A stretch of 64,000 bases of DNA from Candidatus Heimdallarchaeota archaeon (lineage in GTDB: Archaea > Asgardarchaeota > Heimdallarchaeia > Heimdallarchaeales > Heimdallarchaeaceae): contig JAUVXV010000002.1 in NCBI GenBank assembly GCA_030603365.1, positions 1 to 64,000 of the forward strand, written 5' to 3'. The number at the start of each line of letters is the position of its first letter. The stretch's first letter is position 1. Under the pieces are notes generated by a model. That model searched no databases, was not told where the DNA came from, and saw only the letters and a list, made by a program, of their open reading frames with translations. Both the position numbers and the translations under genes were made by a program. Below are positions 1 to 7,995 of this stretch, piece after piece.

Positions 1-100
1 CTAAAGTACCAGTAGGATAATCTGCAGTTGTCGATACAGTACTGGAAATAAGTACAAAGATAGTGAAAACACATACTAAAGTCATATTAATTTTTTTCAT
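1..100 (-). CDS. N-terminus of a secreted protein (runs off the window)
   Basis: Only the first 33 codons are inside the window. The start ATG (98-100) follows an AGGTGA ribosome binding site. The peptide begins MKKINMTLVCVFTIFVLISS, a basic n-region followed by a hydrophobic core and a small-residue stretch, which is a typical Sec signal peptide. The mature part is outside the window, so function cannot be assigned. Confidence 0.6.
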   Translation of the reverse strand, partial: MKKINMTLVCVFTIFVLISSTVSTTADYPTGTL

Positions 101-192
101 TTTTTCACCTTTTTAGAAAAAACCTCCAAAGATTTTTCTACCCTCTAGTATTATGCTTGAGATAAAAACTTTATGCAAAATAGACGATTTCA

Positions 193-402
193 TCACAATA
201 TTGTAGGTTCATCAAGTAGTTTTGTTCGTTTACCTACCATGTATTTTAATGCATTGAGAACTTCATATAAAATCAGGTTTGGTGCAATCAAGTTAATCTC
301 ACCTTTAATATACTAATCACGAATTTCAACTGCAGAGTCAGACTTAATCTCATTCACAAACCATTTAATTATAACACTGGCATCAATTACTACTAGTTCC
401 AT
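193..402 (-). pseudogene. VapC-type PIN ribonuclease, broken
   Basis: Starting at ATG 402 the frame reads MELVVIDASVIIKWFVNE, the PIN-domain N-terminus with its first catalytic Asp. It hits TAG at 313-315 after 29 codons. In the same frame it continues with KGEINLIAPNLILYEVLNAL, the second PIN motif with its Glu, and then meets TGA at 193-195. The C-terminal half with the remaining acidic residues is absent. It lies 40 bp downstream of an intact VapB-like gene on the same strand. I infer a toxin inactivated by a nonsense mutation and a 3' truncation. Confidence 0.8.
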
Positions 403-442
403 ATCGGTTATCTCTCCAGTTTCGAATAAATTCGGTAGAATC

Positions 443-628
443 TCATTTTAAGGGAGCATCTTTTCTCAATTCTTCGTTTGAAAGCAAAGCTTTTGCAATG
501 TTCTTATTTTCTTCTTGGTTAATGATTCTTAGAATTACTTCTCTTAGCTCTTCACTCCAATTTATATGTGAGAGCTCTTTCATTTTTTTCTTAATCTCAC
601 CAGGTATGCGAACACTAATCGATGTCAT
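443..628 (-). CDS. VapB-like antitoxin, now without a working toxin
   Basis: This 61-residue protein opens with TSISVRIPGEIKKKMKEL, a ribbon-helix-helix type DNA-binding start, followed by a charged C-terminal tail that normally wraps the toxin. Size and layout fit VapB antitoxins, which repress their own operon and neutralise a PIN-domain RNase. The partner downstream (193-402) is a pseudogene, so this is an orphan antitoxin that may still act as a repressor. A palindrome covers its start codon. Confidence 0.7.
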   Translation of the reverse strand: MTSISVRIPGEIKKKMKELSHINWSEELREVILRIINQEENKNIAKALLSNEELRKDAPLK

Positions 629-640
629 TGTATATACAAT
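627..640. promoter_or_regulatory. Palindromic operator candidate at the vapB start
   Basis: The 14-bp sequence ATTGTATATACAAT is a perfect palindrome. It overlaps the ATG of the VapB-like gene (626-628, minus strand) and is flanked by TGTCAT and ATGACA. Ribbon-helix-helix antitoxins typically autorepress by binding such sites. The operator role is inferred. Confidence 0.5.
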
Positions 641-751
641 ATGACAAAGTCATACATAATTCTTTATGTGCAATGTAGTTTTAAACTTAGGGAAGTTGAT
701 TTTTCTTGTTTTGTGAGAAATACTTAAACAATCTAATTCATTCCTCTGGGT

Positions 752-1126
752 ATGTCTACCATTGAAACCTCATTCTTTAGAAAGCTAATTTATGCAGCTC
801 CTTTATTACTCATAGGTGGTGGGGTTTGGATGATTTTTGATCCTGAATAAGGAGCTGCTAAGATGGCTGTAGGAGGACTTGGTCTAATTATAGGTGGAAT
901 TATCATTTATAGAGAACTAAGAGATAAGCGTCGTGATGCTCAAAGAGCAAGCTCTTATGTTCAACCAACACCTACTTATCAAACAACTGTAGAACAACCC
1001 ACTTATCAACCAATAGCTCAAGCTCAACCAATTACAACTGAGTTTAAACCAAAATTCTGCACCTCTTGTGGAGGTAAAATAGAAGAGGGCATGACATTTT
1101 GTTCTAACTGTGGAGCTAGTATCTAG
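752..1126 (+). pseudogene. Small membrane protein with C-terminal zinc ribbon, interrupted by an in-frame TAA
   Basis: From ATG 752 the frame encodes a hydrophobic segment (APLLLIGGGVWMIF) and then meets TAA at 848-850. The same frame reopens at once through a second hydrophobic segment (VGGLGLIIGGIIIY) and a Pro/Gln-rich linker. It ends in a zinc ribbon, FCTSCG plus FCSNCG with four cysteines. Without the stop it would be a 124-residue two-pass membrane protein. The ATG at 863 is preceded by GGAG, so the 87-residue downstream part may still be translated alone. It shares its zinc ribbon with the proteins at 56351, 60381 and 62645. Confidence 0.65.
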
Positions 1127-1181
1127 AATTTATATAAAACTTGAAATTCATTTCTTCTTTTTTCTTTGCTTATCAATATGA

Positions 1182-1925
1182 TTATCTCGTTCCTTCAGCT
1201 TTATATTTCTTCCAAAACCTTATTCCCAAAACAACAGCTGAAGCACAAAAAACTACGCTCCCAATGACAATTATACTGATTTCATAATTATTCAATGTAC
1301 TTCCTAAGTAAACAATTTCTTCAATACCAATAGTTCCAATAGGATCTCCTAAATTATATCCCTCTATATAATGTCTAAGAACAATTCCTGTATCTAAATC
1401 CACTTCCTTTAAACAAAAGCGTAAACCAGTTTCCAAATCAAATGAGGAATTCGAAAACATTGAAAATACACCATTAGATACACTTCTTTCTAATGTGTCA
1501 CGTTGCATTCCTAGACGCATGAGATTTACCCATACTCCTAAATGGTAAGATTCTCCGTTATAGACGTATTCATTGAAATGTATGTAATGTCCAAATTCAT
1601 GCACAGTTTTTTCACCATTAATTTTGTATTCACAAAAATCATCTAGTATTGATTCAGAAGTTAAGGAGCAGAGAGCCATTCCACCAGAAAAATCATCGAA
1701 TCTTTGATATGAAAAGGATTTTTTCAGAATTATCTCAAAAACATCACCACTATCGAAAATCGTATCTGTTTTATTAGAATGAACTACTTACCATCTGAAT
1801 GTTGTTCTACTCTTCATATCAGAAGAAGAAGAATACCCATCTTCTTTCGCTTGTGTAGTTGATGAACTGAACATTAATAGTAAGAGCATAATCACAAGAA
1901 CTACTCTTCTTGTACAACATGTCAC
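1182..1925 (-). pseudogene. Secreted, membrane-anchored protein of unknown function, interrupted by an in-frame TAA
   Basis: A GTG at 1925 starts a signal peptide (hydrophobic core VLVIMLLLLMFSSSTTQA). After 45 codons TAA at 1788-1790 interrupts the frame. The same frame then continues without break to 1182, ending in a transmembrane helix (IIVIGSVVFCASAVVLGI) and a short basic tail. The ATG at 1679 could restart translation but would yield no signal peptide. An HEFGH string is present, but nothing else supports a metalloprotease. The family was not recognised. Confidence 0.55.
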
Positions 1926-2055
1926 AGCTATAATATTCTTGCTTCTCTTTTAAATCTCTCGTCAGATTTTCCTTATAATGTTGATTCTTATTTCGTCCTA
2001 ATTATTATTCTCTATTTGAATTAACTATTACTTCAAATTGAAAGTTCTTTATTTT

Positions 2056-4137
2056 CTAATATTCATGCAATTCTTTGAGTGTCTTTATCCATTTTTTCTC
2101 AAGTTTTTTCTCTGCTTTCTTAGAAAATAATTCGATTGAATACTTGGTTACTCTAACAAATAATCTTCTCACTTCAGTATCAGGATAATTATTATGCAAA
2201 AACCTAAATTCGTTAAGTAGAACATCCATGTCATTGAATTTGTCGCTAAAAGAGAAAATTTCAATTGAATTATGTAAAACCCATGCCATCTCTTTCAGAA
2301 TTTCTTTGTTTGTTTTTTCTTCATGAAACTCGGTAATTTTAGCCATGAAACCTCCCATCTTCTCAAGATTCCCTAATGTTCCAAAGACAAGAGAAGCATT
2401 TCTGTATGCTATTGCTAAGGATGTACGAATTTCGTTTAAAGGATTTTTCTCAAATAATTCTTCTAATTCATCTACAAATTCTTGAACCTTACCTAAATTC
2501 TGGTTGATTCCATAATACTTTGCAGTTGTATAAAGTCCATGTGATAGACAGACTCTTGCTTTATCATCAGTAAACTCAATAACTATATCTCTTAATTTTT
2601 GAAGATAGTTCTCAATTTGATCATAATCTTGAGCTTTACCAAAATAAATCAATGAATTTGCCAAACCAGATACTATAAAATCAACTTTATGTTTATCTTG
2701 AATATTCAACTCATTATACGATAATAACTCATCGACTTTTTTATCTAAATTAGTAGTTGATGTGACATCATTATAGCAGTTAATAACATGATAAAGTGAT
2801 TCAACTAAACGAGTTAAAATCTGAGGTTCTTTAATTTGCTTTGTCAGCTTCTTGAAATCAGCATAATATTTTTCGGCTTTTTCTAGATTTTTAGATTTAG
2901 CGTAAGTATGAATACAAAGTTTCAAGGAAATTGCTAAACTAAACAATACTTCATCTGTCTTCTTATCTTTATAGACAGCTTCAAGCTTTGAAATTGTTTT
3001 CTCTAATCTATCAAAATCATTCTTTCGTGCAAAGTCTATCTGAGCATTCTTAAGGCTGTTAGAGTAAATTTGAGCTGTTTCTTCATTCCTTTCTTCTTCA
3101 TAAAATTGTCTCAACTCTTCGAGAGCTTCATCTAATTCTTCAAACCGATTTCGTTCTCCAAGTTTTATTATTTTATCGGGTAAATCTGCAATTTTACTTG
3201 TAACTTTACTTGTAACTTTACTTGTAATTCTACTTGTAATTCCAGTTCCTTCTATAGCTGAAAAGAAATCAATTATGTCTATACTCAAGCTAGCTAGGAA
3301 GATTGCTAAGTCTAGCTTACTTCTGAAATTTTCTCGGTAATGTATAATTACTTCACAAATTGTGTTATGAGTGCTTCGACTCAATGAATAAGTTCTTTCA
3401 TCTTGACGCATAATTCGAGTTTGAAATTGGTTCTCTAATTTTTCTAATACAAAAGAGAAGGATAGATTTTCATAATTTTCGAATGTTTTTATACATTCAG
3501 GAAAATATTTCTCATTTTTCATATTCTCGAATTCATTTTCTAAATGTTTTAGAAAGTCTGAGCATTCTTGCTTATATTTCATAGAAGAATTTGTTAAATT
3601 TGACAATGTAACTGAGTATATTTTTCTCAAGATTTCATCATCAGGAAATTGTACAACTATACAACTAAGTTCTTCTAGAATTGTTCTTGTTATAGGATAT
3701 TTACAGCTATTGTAATTTACTGGTTGTTCATCACTGTATGAAGCAGTTCTTTGAAGCGCAGCAGCATAATGACGAACGAATTTAATTTCTTTGAAACTAT
3801 TAGAAATTATATGTAAATGGGCTATGAATGCTGATAATAAGTTCCTCTTAGATTCACTGTCGTGACTCTTATCTAGAGCATTTTGAAACCCCCTCAAAAA
3901 AGCATCAGCAAAGTCTTTCGTTCTATATTTATAATAACTTCCTACTAATCCTCCTAATCTTTCCATCACTGCTTGAAGAGTAAAATGAAAATCTCCACCA
4001 AAGTCAAAATCATCATAGATATTTTCTGCATAAAAATTCACTATTTTTAACATCAGTTTTTCTTCTTTTTTTGGATCCTTTGTTCTATCAATTTGCTCAA
4101 AAATACTTTGGATATTATCTCTATTCACTTCTACCAT
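2056..4137 (-). CDS. Large helical-repeat (TPR-like) protein, function unknown
   Basis: The protein is about 693 residues, soluble, with no signal peptide or membrane segment. It consists almost entirely of amphipathic helices rich in Lys, Glu, Asn and Phe, with recurring A..Y....N...A patterns typical of TPR-like solenoids. Such proteins are scaffolds for protein-protein contacts. A TTG at 4146 could extend it by three codons; the ATG at 4137 looks more natural. Around residues 300-325 lies a short repeated TSK/TSR stretch encoded by four 12-bp units. The 125-residue gene at 4209 lies about 70 bp upstream on the same strand and may be co-transcribed. Confidence 0.6.
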   Translation of the reverse strand: MVEVNRDNIQSIFEQIDRTKDPKKEEKLMLKIVNFYAENIYDDFDFGGDFHFTLQAVMERLGGLVGSYYKYRTKDFADAFLRGFQNALDKSHDSESKRNLLSAFIAHLHIISNSFKEIKFVRHYAAALQRTASYSDEQPVNYNSCKYPITRTILEELSCIVVQFPDDEILRKIYSVTLSNLTNSSMKYKQECSDFLKHLENEFENMKNEKYFPECIKTFENYENLSFSFVLEKLENQFQTRIMRQDERTYSLSRSTHNTICEVIIHYRENFRSKLDLAIFLASLSIDIIDFFSAIEGTGITSRITSKVTSKVTSKIADLPDKIIKLGERNRFEELDEALEELRQFYEEERNEETAQIYSNSLKNAQIDFARKNDFDRLEKTISKLEAVYKDKKTDEVLFSLAISLKLCIHTYAKSKNLEKAEKYYADFKKLTKQIKEPQILTRLVESLYHVINCYNDVTSTTNLDKKVDELLSYNELNIQDKHKVDFIVSGLANSLIYFGKAQDYDQIENYLQKLRDIVIEFTDDKARVCLSHGLYTTAKYYGINQNLGKVQEFVDELEELFEKNPLNEIRTSLAIAYRNASLVFGTLGNLEKMGGFMAKITEFHEEKTNKEILKEMAWVLHNSIEIFSFSDKFNDMDVLLNEFRFLHNNYPDTEVRRLFVRVTKYSIELFSKKAEKKLEKKWIKTLKELHEY
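3196..3243. repeat. Four tandem 12-bp units inside a gene
   Basis: ACTTGTAACTTT occurs twice, followed by ACTTGTAATTCT and ACTTGTAATTCC. The units keep frame and encode repeated T-S-K/R-V/I in the helical-repeat protein on the minus strand. Replication slippage that kept the frame explains it. Confidence 0.85.
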
Positions 4138-4208
4138 AAATGTCAATCCAGCCTAGTACTGTGAAAACAAAAGAATAAGAAGTTAATAATATTTAAAGAT
4201 TATTCATT

Positions 4209-4583
4209 TTATTCTTCTATAATATACTGTAACTCTGAAGGTGTAACTGAATAAATTGTCGGATCATCTGACTGTTGAACATCATATTCTTCATCTAGAT
4301 CCAAATGAGCTGCTAATTCCATATACAGATTTCGTATTTTTAACGGATTAAGTTGATCCAAAGCAACTGTCAGATTAGTTCTTTTATCCATAATGTTAAG
4401 TTTACAAACATATGTTTTTCCTTCATCTAAGAATTCAGCTATCTGCTGTTTCCAGTCGTCCACTGAATTTGAAGTTTTTCTCTTATACAATTCAAGTATG
4501 AAACTTTCTGTTTCGACTAATCGTTCTCCACAAAGGTGAAGTAAATCCACCATTTTATAGATTTCCTCTCGAAATGTGTCCAT
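4209..4583 (-). CDS. Small acidic protein of unknown function
   Basis: About 124 residues, soluble, rich in Glu, Asp and Leu, with predicted helices and no recognisable motif. The frame opens at a TTG (4592), but the ATG at 4583 gives the more natural start MDTFREEIYKMVDLL. It lies just upstream of, and on the same strand as, the large helical-repeat gene. The two may form a transcription unit. No function is proposed. Confidence 0.5.
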   Translation of the reverse strand: MDTFREEIYKMVDLLHLCGERLVETESFILELYKRKTSNSVDDWKQQIAEFLDEGKTYVCKLNIMDKRTNLTVALDQLNPLKIRNLYMELAAHLDLDEEYDVQQSDDPTIYSVTPSELQYIIEE

Positions 4584-4676
4584 CAAAATCAATCGTAATG
4601 AAGCTATAAAAATACAAAAATAATTTAATGAATTCAGGATTTATTGGATTCCGACTTTTAGTGAGAGATTTAGAAT

Positions 4677-4725
4677 TTAATCAGTAAATACTTCACTTTT
4701 TTTTCAATCACATAGCTAATCAAGG
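4677..4725 (-). pseudogene. Degraded second copy of the ABC exporter 3' end
   Basis: On the minus strand this reads a SEVFTD-stop ending, matching the remnant at 5834 and the true C-terminus of the ABC exporter (SDVFAD-stop, 7996). The upstream bases align with several changes and small gaps. It is the most decayed of three apparent copies of the same gene tail. Identification rests on visual alignment of about 48 bases. Confidence 0.4.
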
Positions 4726-4811
4726 TAAAAATAGGTATATTCAGATAAGATCTATCTCTTATAGCATGAGTACTCCCAAAAGTCTTTAATTCTCATTTGG
4801 AATTGAAAAAT

Positions 4812-5012
4812 ATGACATATACATTTAAGCAATTTATTCCTTTAGTAACATTTGTTGTACCTTCGGTGATCATTTCTATTGTTCTTTTTGTATTAATGCC
4901 TCCTCACTGGTCAATGATTGTTGGTTTCGCAGTTTTACTTCTTTCAGCATGTTTAACTTATTTCATGGGAATAAGAGGAATCCTAAAAGAAAAGGAAATG
5001 GGGACGAAATAG
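4812..5012 (+). CDS. Small two-pass membrane protein
   Basis: About 66 residues with two hydrophobic helices (FIPLVTFVVPSVIISIVLFV and MIVGFAVLLLSACLTYFMGI) and a basic tail. The frame is open from a TTG at 4797; the ATG at 4812 was chosen because the membrane part follows at once. It lies between two remnants of the ABC exporter 3' end together with the DJ-1 gene, and may have arrived with it. Function unknown. Confidence 0.45.
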   Translation: MTYTFKQFIPLVTFVVPSVIISIVLFVLMPPHWSMIVGFAVLLLSACLTYFMGIRGILKEKEMGTK

Positions 5013-5205
5013 AGTTTTACTATATTTCGGCAGGTTATTGAGAAGATAGCCTGAATTTTTTCATAATTTACTAGCCTTTATGAGAATATCTGACATCAAA
5101 TCTTTGCTATTTTTTCAAGAAATTAATTTCAGGATGTACATCACATGGAACTTATACTCATTAAATAAACTTTATAGTTCAAAGAATCATTAATATAATG
5201 ATAAC

Positions 5206-5826
5206 ATGAGAAAAATTGCTATCTATGTTTTTAATGATGTTGAAGAACTGGGGCTAGATATAATCTATAACGTGTTAAAGAAAACTAAAACACTTAAGCA
5301 ACTAGGAGTTCTGCCTATAGACAACCCTTTGCAAGTAGATTTGATTGCGGAAGAAAAAATAGTTATAGGTACAAAAGACATGCGAATCACTCCTCATCTC
5401 ATTGGTTTAGATTTTACAGATTATGATATTCTCATAATCCCAGGAGGAAAAGGCATAAAAACTAGCATTCTAAATCAAGTATTTCTTGACAAGGTAAGAG
5501 AATTTGGTCAAGAAAAAATCATCTGTTCAATTGGTTTAGGTTCGGTTGCTCTTGCTTTAGCGGGACTGTTGGAAAATAAAAAAGCCACTACACACCATAA
5601 GCATTATATCAAATTACAAAAATACTGCAAAGTTGAAAACAAACGTATTGTTGTTGACGGTAACATAATTACAGCCGGAGGCATGCTTTGTGCAGTAGAT
5701 TTAGCAGAAAAAATACTTGAAATCTGTTATTCGAAAAGTATAGCAGATATTGTTCTGGAATATATAGAAGCTGAGAGAAGACGTAAAGGGATAAGGCTAG
5801 ATTTAGGAGAGATAGACGAACAATAA
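5206..5826 (+). CDS. DJ-1/PfpI family protein
   Basis: This 206-residue protein has the DJ-1/PfpI layout: an opening beta strand (KIAIYVFNDVEELG) with an acidic residue near position 13, the strand YDILIIPGG (about 73-81), and a nucleophile elbow IICSIGLGSVALALAGLL with Cys108. ENKKATTHH follows where the family has xxKATxH. The family includes glyoxalases, deglycases, proteases and chaperones, and the exact activity cannot be read from sequence. A TATA-like CTTTATAG lies about 35 bp upstream of the ATG. The gene lies between two partial copies of the ABC exporter tail, so it may be cargo of an integration. Confidence 0.85.
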   Translation: MRKIAIYVFNDVEELGLDIIYNVLKKTKTLKQLGVLPIDNPLQVDLIAEEKIVIGTKDMRITPHLIGLDFTDYDILIIPGGKGIKTSILNQVFLDKVREFGQEKIICSIGLGSVALALAGLLENKKATTHHKHYIKLQKYCKVENKRIVVDGNIITAGGMLCAVDLAEKILEICYSKSIADIVLEYIEAERRRKGIRLDLGEIDEQ

Positions 5827-5833
5827 AAAAAGA

Positions 5834-5884
5834 TTAATCAGTGAATACCTCGCTAATTTCTGATATCCATTCAGCTGATTAGAA
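5834..5884 (-). pseudogene. Copy of the ABC exporter 3' end
   Basis: On the minus strand the frame reads SAEWISEISEVFTD-stop. The intact exporter gene ends SAEWISEISDVFAD-stop at 7996. The DNA matches across about 45-50 bp, and no upstream exporter sequence is present. The TPR gene (5961-7922) lies between the two copies, so it is flanked by direct repeats of the exporter tail. Confidence 0.8.
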
Positions 5885-5960
5885 GGGGTGAATTGCTAAA
5901 AATATAAGTAAAGGTTATAAAATTGCTTAACCTAGTGTATTATGTTTCCATAGGTGTATC

Positions 5961-7922
5961 TTGTTGAGTTCTCTAGAAAATAAACGAATTGAAGCTATTG
6001 TCCAACTATCAAATAAAGGAAAGTATAAACAAGCTTTAGAGGGTATCAACAAATTACTTGATGATAAAACTATTAGTTCTAACATGCAGATTGAACTTGT
6101 TATTCTAAAAAGCAAGATTACACTTTGGTTAGGTATTATAGACGAAAATCGTTTGGACAGAAAAGAAAGAGCATTAAACATAATTGATGAAGTAATACAT
6201 GCGGAAGAAATACAAAATAACCAAATATTAAGTTTTCAAGCTTCAGCATTAAAAGCTAAAATTCTTGTATCTCTAATCAGATGGGATGAATTCCTTGTTG
6301 AAGTAGAAAAGGTTGAGAATTTGTTTCATGGTTTTGAAAAACTAGATAATATGCAACAGAAGATTGCTCAAGCTAATCTATACCAATTAAAAGGACACAC
6401 ACCTTTTGCAAAAACTAATGCTGAAGGTATAGAATGGGATCTAGAAACAAGCATGAAATACTTAAACAATGCTCTGAAGATATATAGAGAACTGAACCAT
6501 TATGAAGAAATAGTCGACATTATCTTTGAAATTACTAATAATCTAAGTCTTGTTTCTCATCACAAAGATATATTCAACTATGCAAATGAAGGCTTAAGAG
6601 CTGCAGAACAATCTGAAAATCTATACTTAATAGCGTTCTCACTTCATCACTTATCAATGATTTATTATAGCAAGAATGATTATATCAACACTTTACATTA
6701 TTCAAAACGAAGTCTGGAAATCTATCAAAAGTTAGGTGATAAAGGAGGAGAGCTTTCCTCGAAGAACATTCTAGGTCTTTACTATTTAAAGACAGAAATG
6801 TTGGAGGAAGCAAAGAAGATTTTTCAGGAAATTTTAAACGAAGTTCCTGAAAGTATCGCAGAGCTTGTCAATCTTTCGATGGTGTATGTAATTGAAGGTA
6901 AACTGATAGAAGCTCTGAAACTGCTCAATAAAGCAAATGAACTGATGCAAGAAGAAAAGCATAAATATCTTACACCATATCCTGCATTTCATATAAGTAG
7001 AATAAAAATCATGCAAGGAGATTTGGATGAAGCTTTGATTTTCCTAAAACAATTTCTAAAATATACTCAAGACAGGAAATATAAAATCGGAATTTCCTAT
7101 ACTCTCTCTTTAATAGCTTCAGTTTACTGGCAAAAAGGAATGAATAGTGAATCCATAGAACATGCAACTAATGCTGTTGAAATCATACAAGAAACAGAAA
7201 GTAAGGAATGGATAGCTTATAGACTTTTTAATTTGATCAACTTACTCTTTGAAGATTCTCAATTTGAAAAAGCAAATATTTACTTTACACAGCTACAACA
7301 AATAAATAGTGAAATCAATCTTAAACATATTAATCACCGTATCTATTTCCTAGAAGCGCTCTTTCTTAAATCAAGTAAGAATATCCGCGATCTTCTGAAA
7401 GCTGAATTTGCTTTCGAACAACTATTAAAGGAAGATTTAGCTTACACTTTGCGAGCACAAGTCTTGCTCAATCTATCTGAACTAAATGTTGTAGGATTAG
7501 AAAATAGCTATGATGAAAATTTACTCGATAAAATAAAAAATAATGTGAAGTTACTTAAAGAATTAGCGATAAAAACTCATTCATCTTCCTTTATTGTTCA
7601 GACTTTATTACTTCAAGCAAAAATAGCAATAATTGATTTAGATTTTTCAGAAACACAGAAATTAATGTCGGAAGCTCTTATGATAGCAGAAGAAAGAGGG
7701 TTGAAGAGTTTGGAACTATTAATATTAAAAGAAAAAGAGGAATTGGTTAAAAAATCAATAAGCTTAGAGAAAGTAGAAATAAGTCAGGTTGAAACAGCTA
7801 AGATAGAAGAAATTCACAAATTGAATGAATCATTGAAAATCCTAAAAAGAGACAGTTTTATTGAACTAAAACAAACTGAAATTAAAGAATCACCATTATT
7901 TCAATTTAAGCATAATATCTAG
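5961..7922 (+). CDS. Tetratricopeptide-repeat protein
   Basis: A 653-residue soluble protein made of TPR helices throughout. A clear unit is the stretch around residues 220-265 with LIAFSLHHLSMIYYSKNDY and the following HYSKRSLEIYQKLGD. Translation is assigned to TTG at 5961 because AGGTG sits five bases upstream. TPR solenoids mediate protein contacts; no enzymatic domain is visible. The gene is the only content between the exporter's true 3' end (7996) and its copied 3' end (5834), and it is transcribed against the exporter. Confidence 0.8.
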   Translation: MLSSLENKRIEAIVQLSNKGKYKQALEGINKLLDDKTISSNMQIELVILKSKITLWLGIIDENRLDRKERALNIIDEVIHAEEIQNNQILSFQASALKAKILVSLIRWDEFLVEVEKVENLFHGFEKLDNMQQKIAQANLYQLKGHTPFAKTNAEGIEWDLETSMKYLNNALKIYRELNHYEEIVDIIFEITNNLSLVSHHKDIFNYANEGLRAAEQSENLYLIAFSLHHLSMIYYSKNDYINTLHYSKRSLEIYQKLGDKGGELSSKNILGLYYLKTEMLEEAKKIFQEILNEVPESIAELVNLSMVYVIEGKLIEALKLLNKANELMQEEKHKYLTPYPAFHISRIKIMQGDLDEALIFLKQFLKYTQDRKYKIGISYTLSLIASVYWQKGMNSESIEHATNAVEIIQETESKEWIAYRLFNLINLLFEDSQFEKANIYFTQLQQINSEINLKHINHRIYFLEALFLKSSKNIRDLLKAEFAFEQLLKEDLAYTLRAQVLLNLSELNVVGLENSYDENLLDKIKNNVKLLKELAIKTHSSSFIVQTLLLQAKIAIIDLDFSETQKLMSEALMIAEERGLKSLELLILKEKEELVKKSISLEKVEISQVETAKIEEIHKLNESLKILKRDSFIELKQTEIKESPLFQFKHNI

Positions 7923-7995
7923 CAATTCAGGAAAATTATTTCAGTAAAGATATTAATAAAATTTCCTTAATCATGCATGTTCTTCAGTTATTTAA

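Noticed and set aside
1182..1679. HEFGH string as sign of a zinc metalloprotease
   Set aside because: No third ligand motif or recognisable protease fold is visible. The string sits in a Tyr/His-rich secreted domain and may be chance.
752..1925. Recoding of TAA as a sense codon
   Set aside because: Many intact genes in the window end with TAA at the expected place, and no amino acid is known to be inserted at TAA in archaea. Nonsense mutation is simpler.
3196..3243. Short tandem repeats as a CRISPR array
   Set aside because: The units are 12 bp with no spacers and lie inside a reading frame, keeping the frame.
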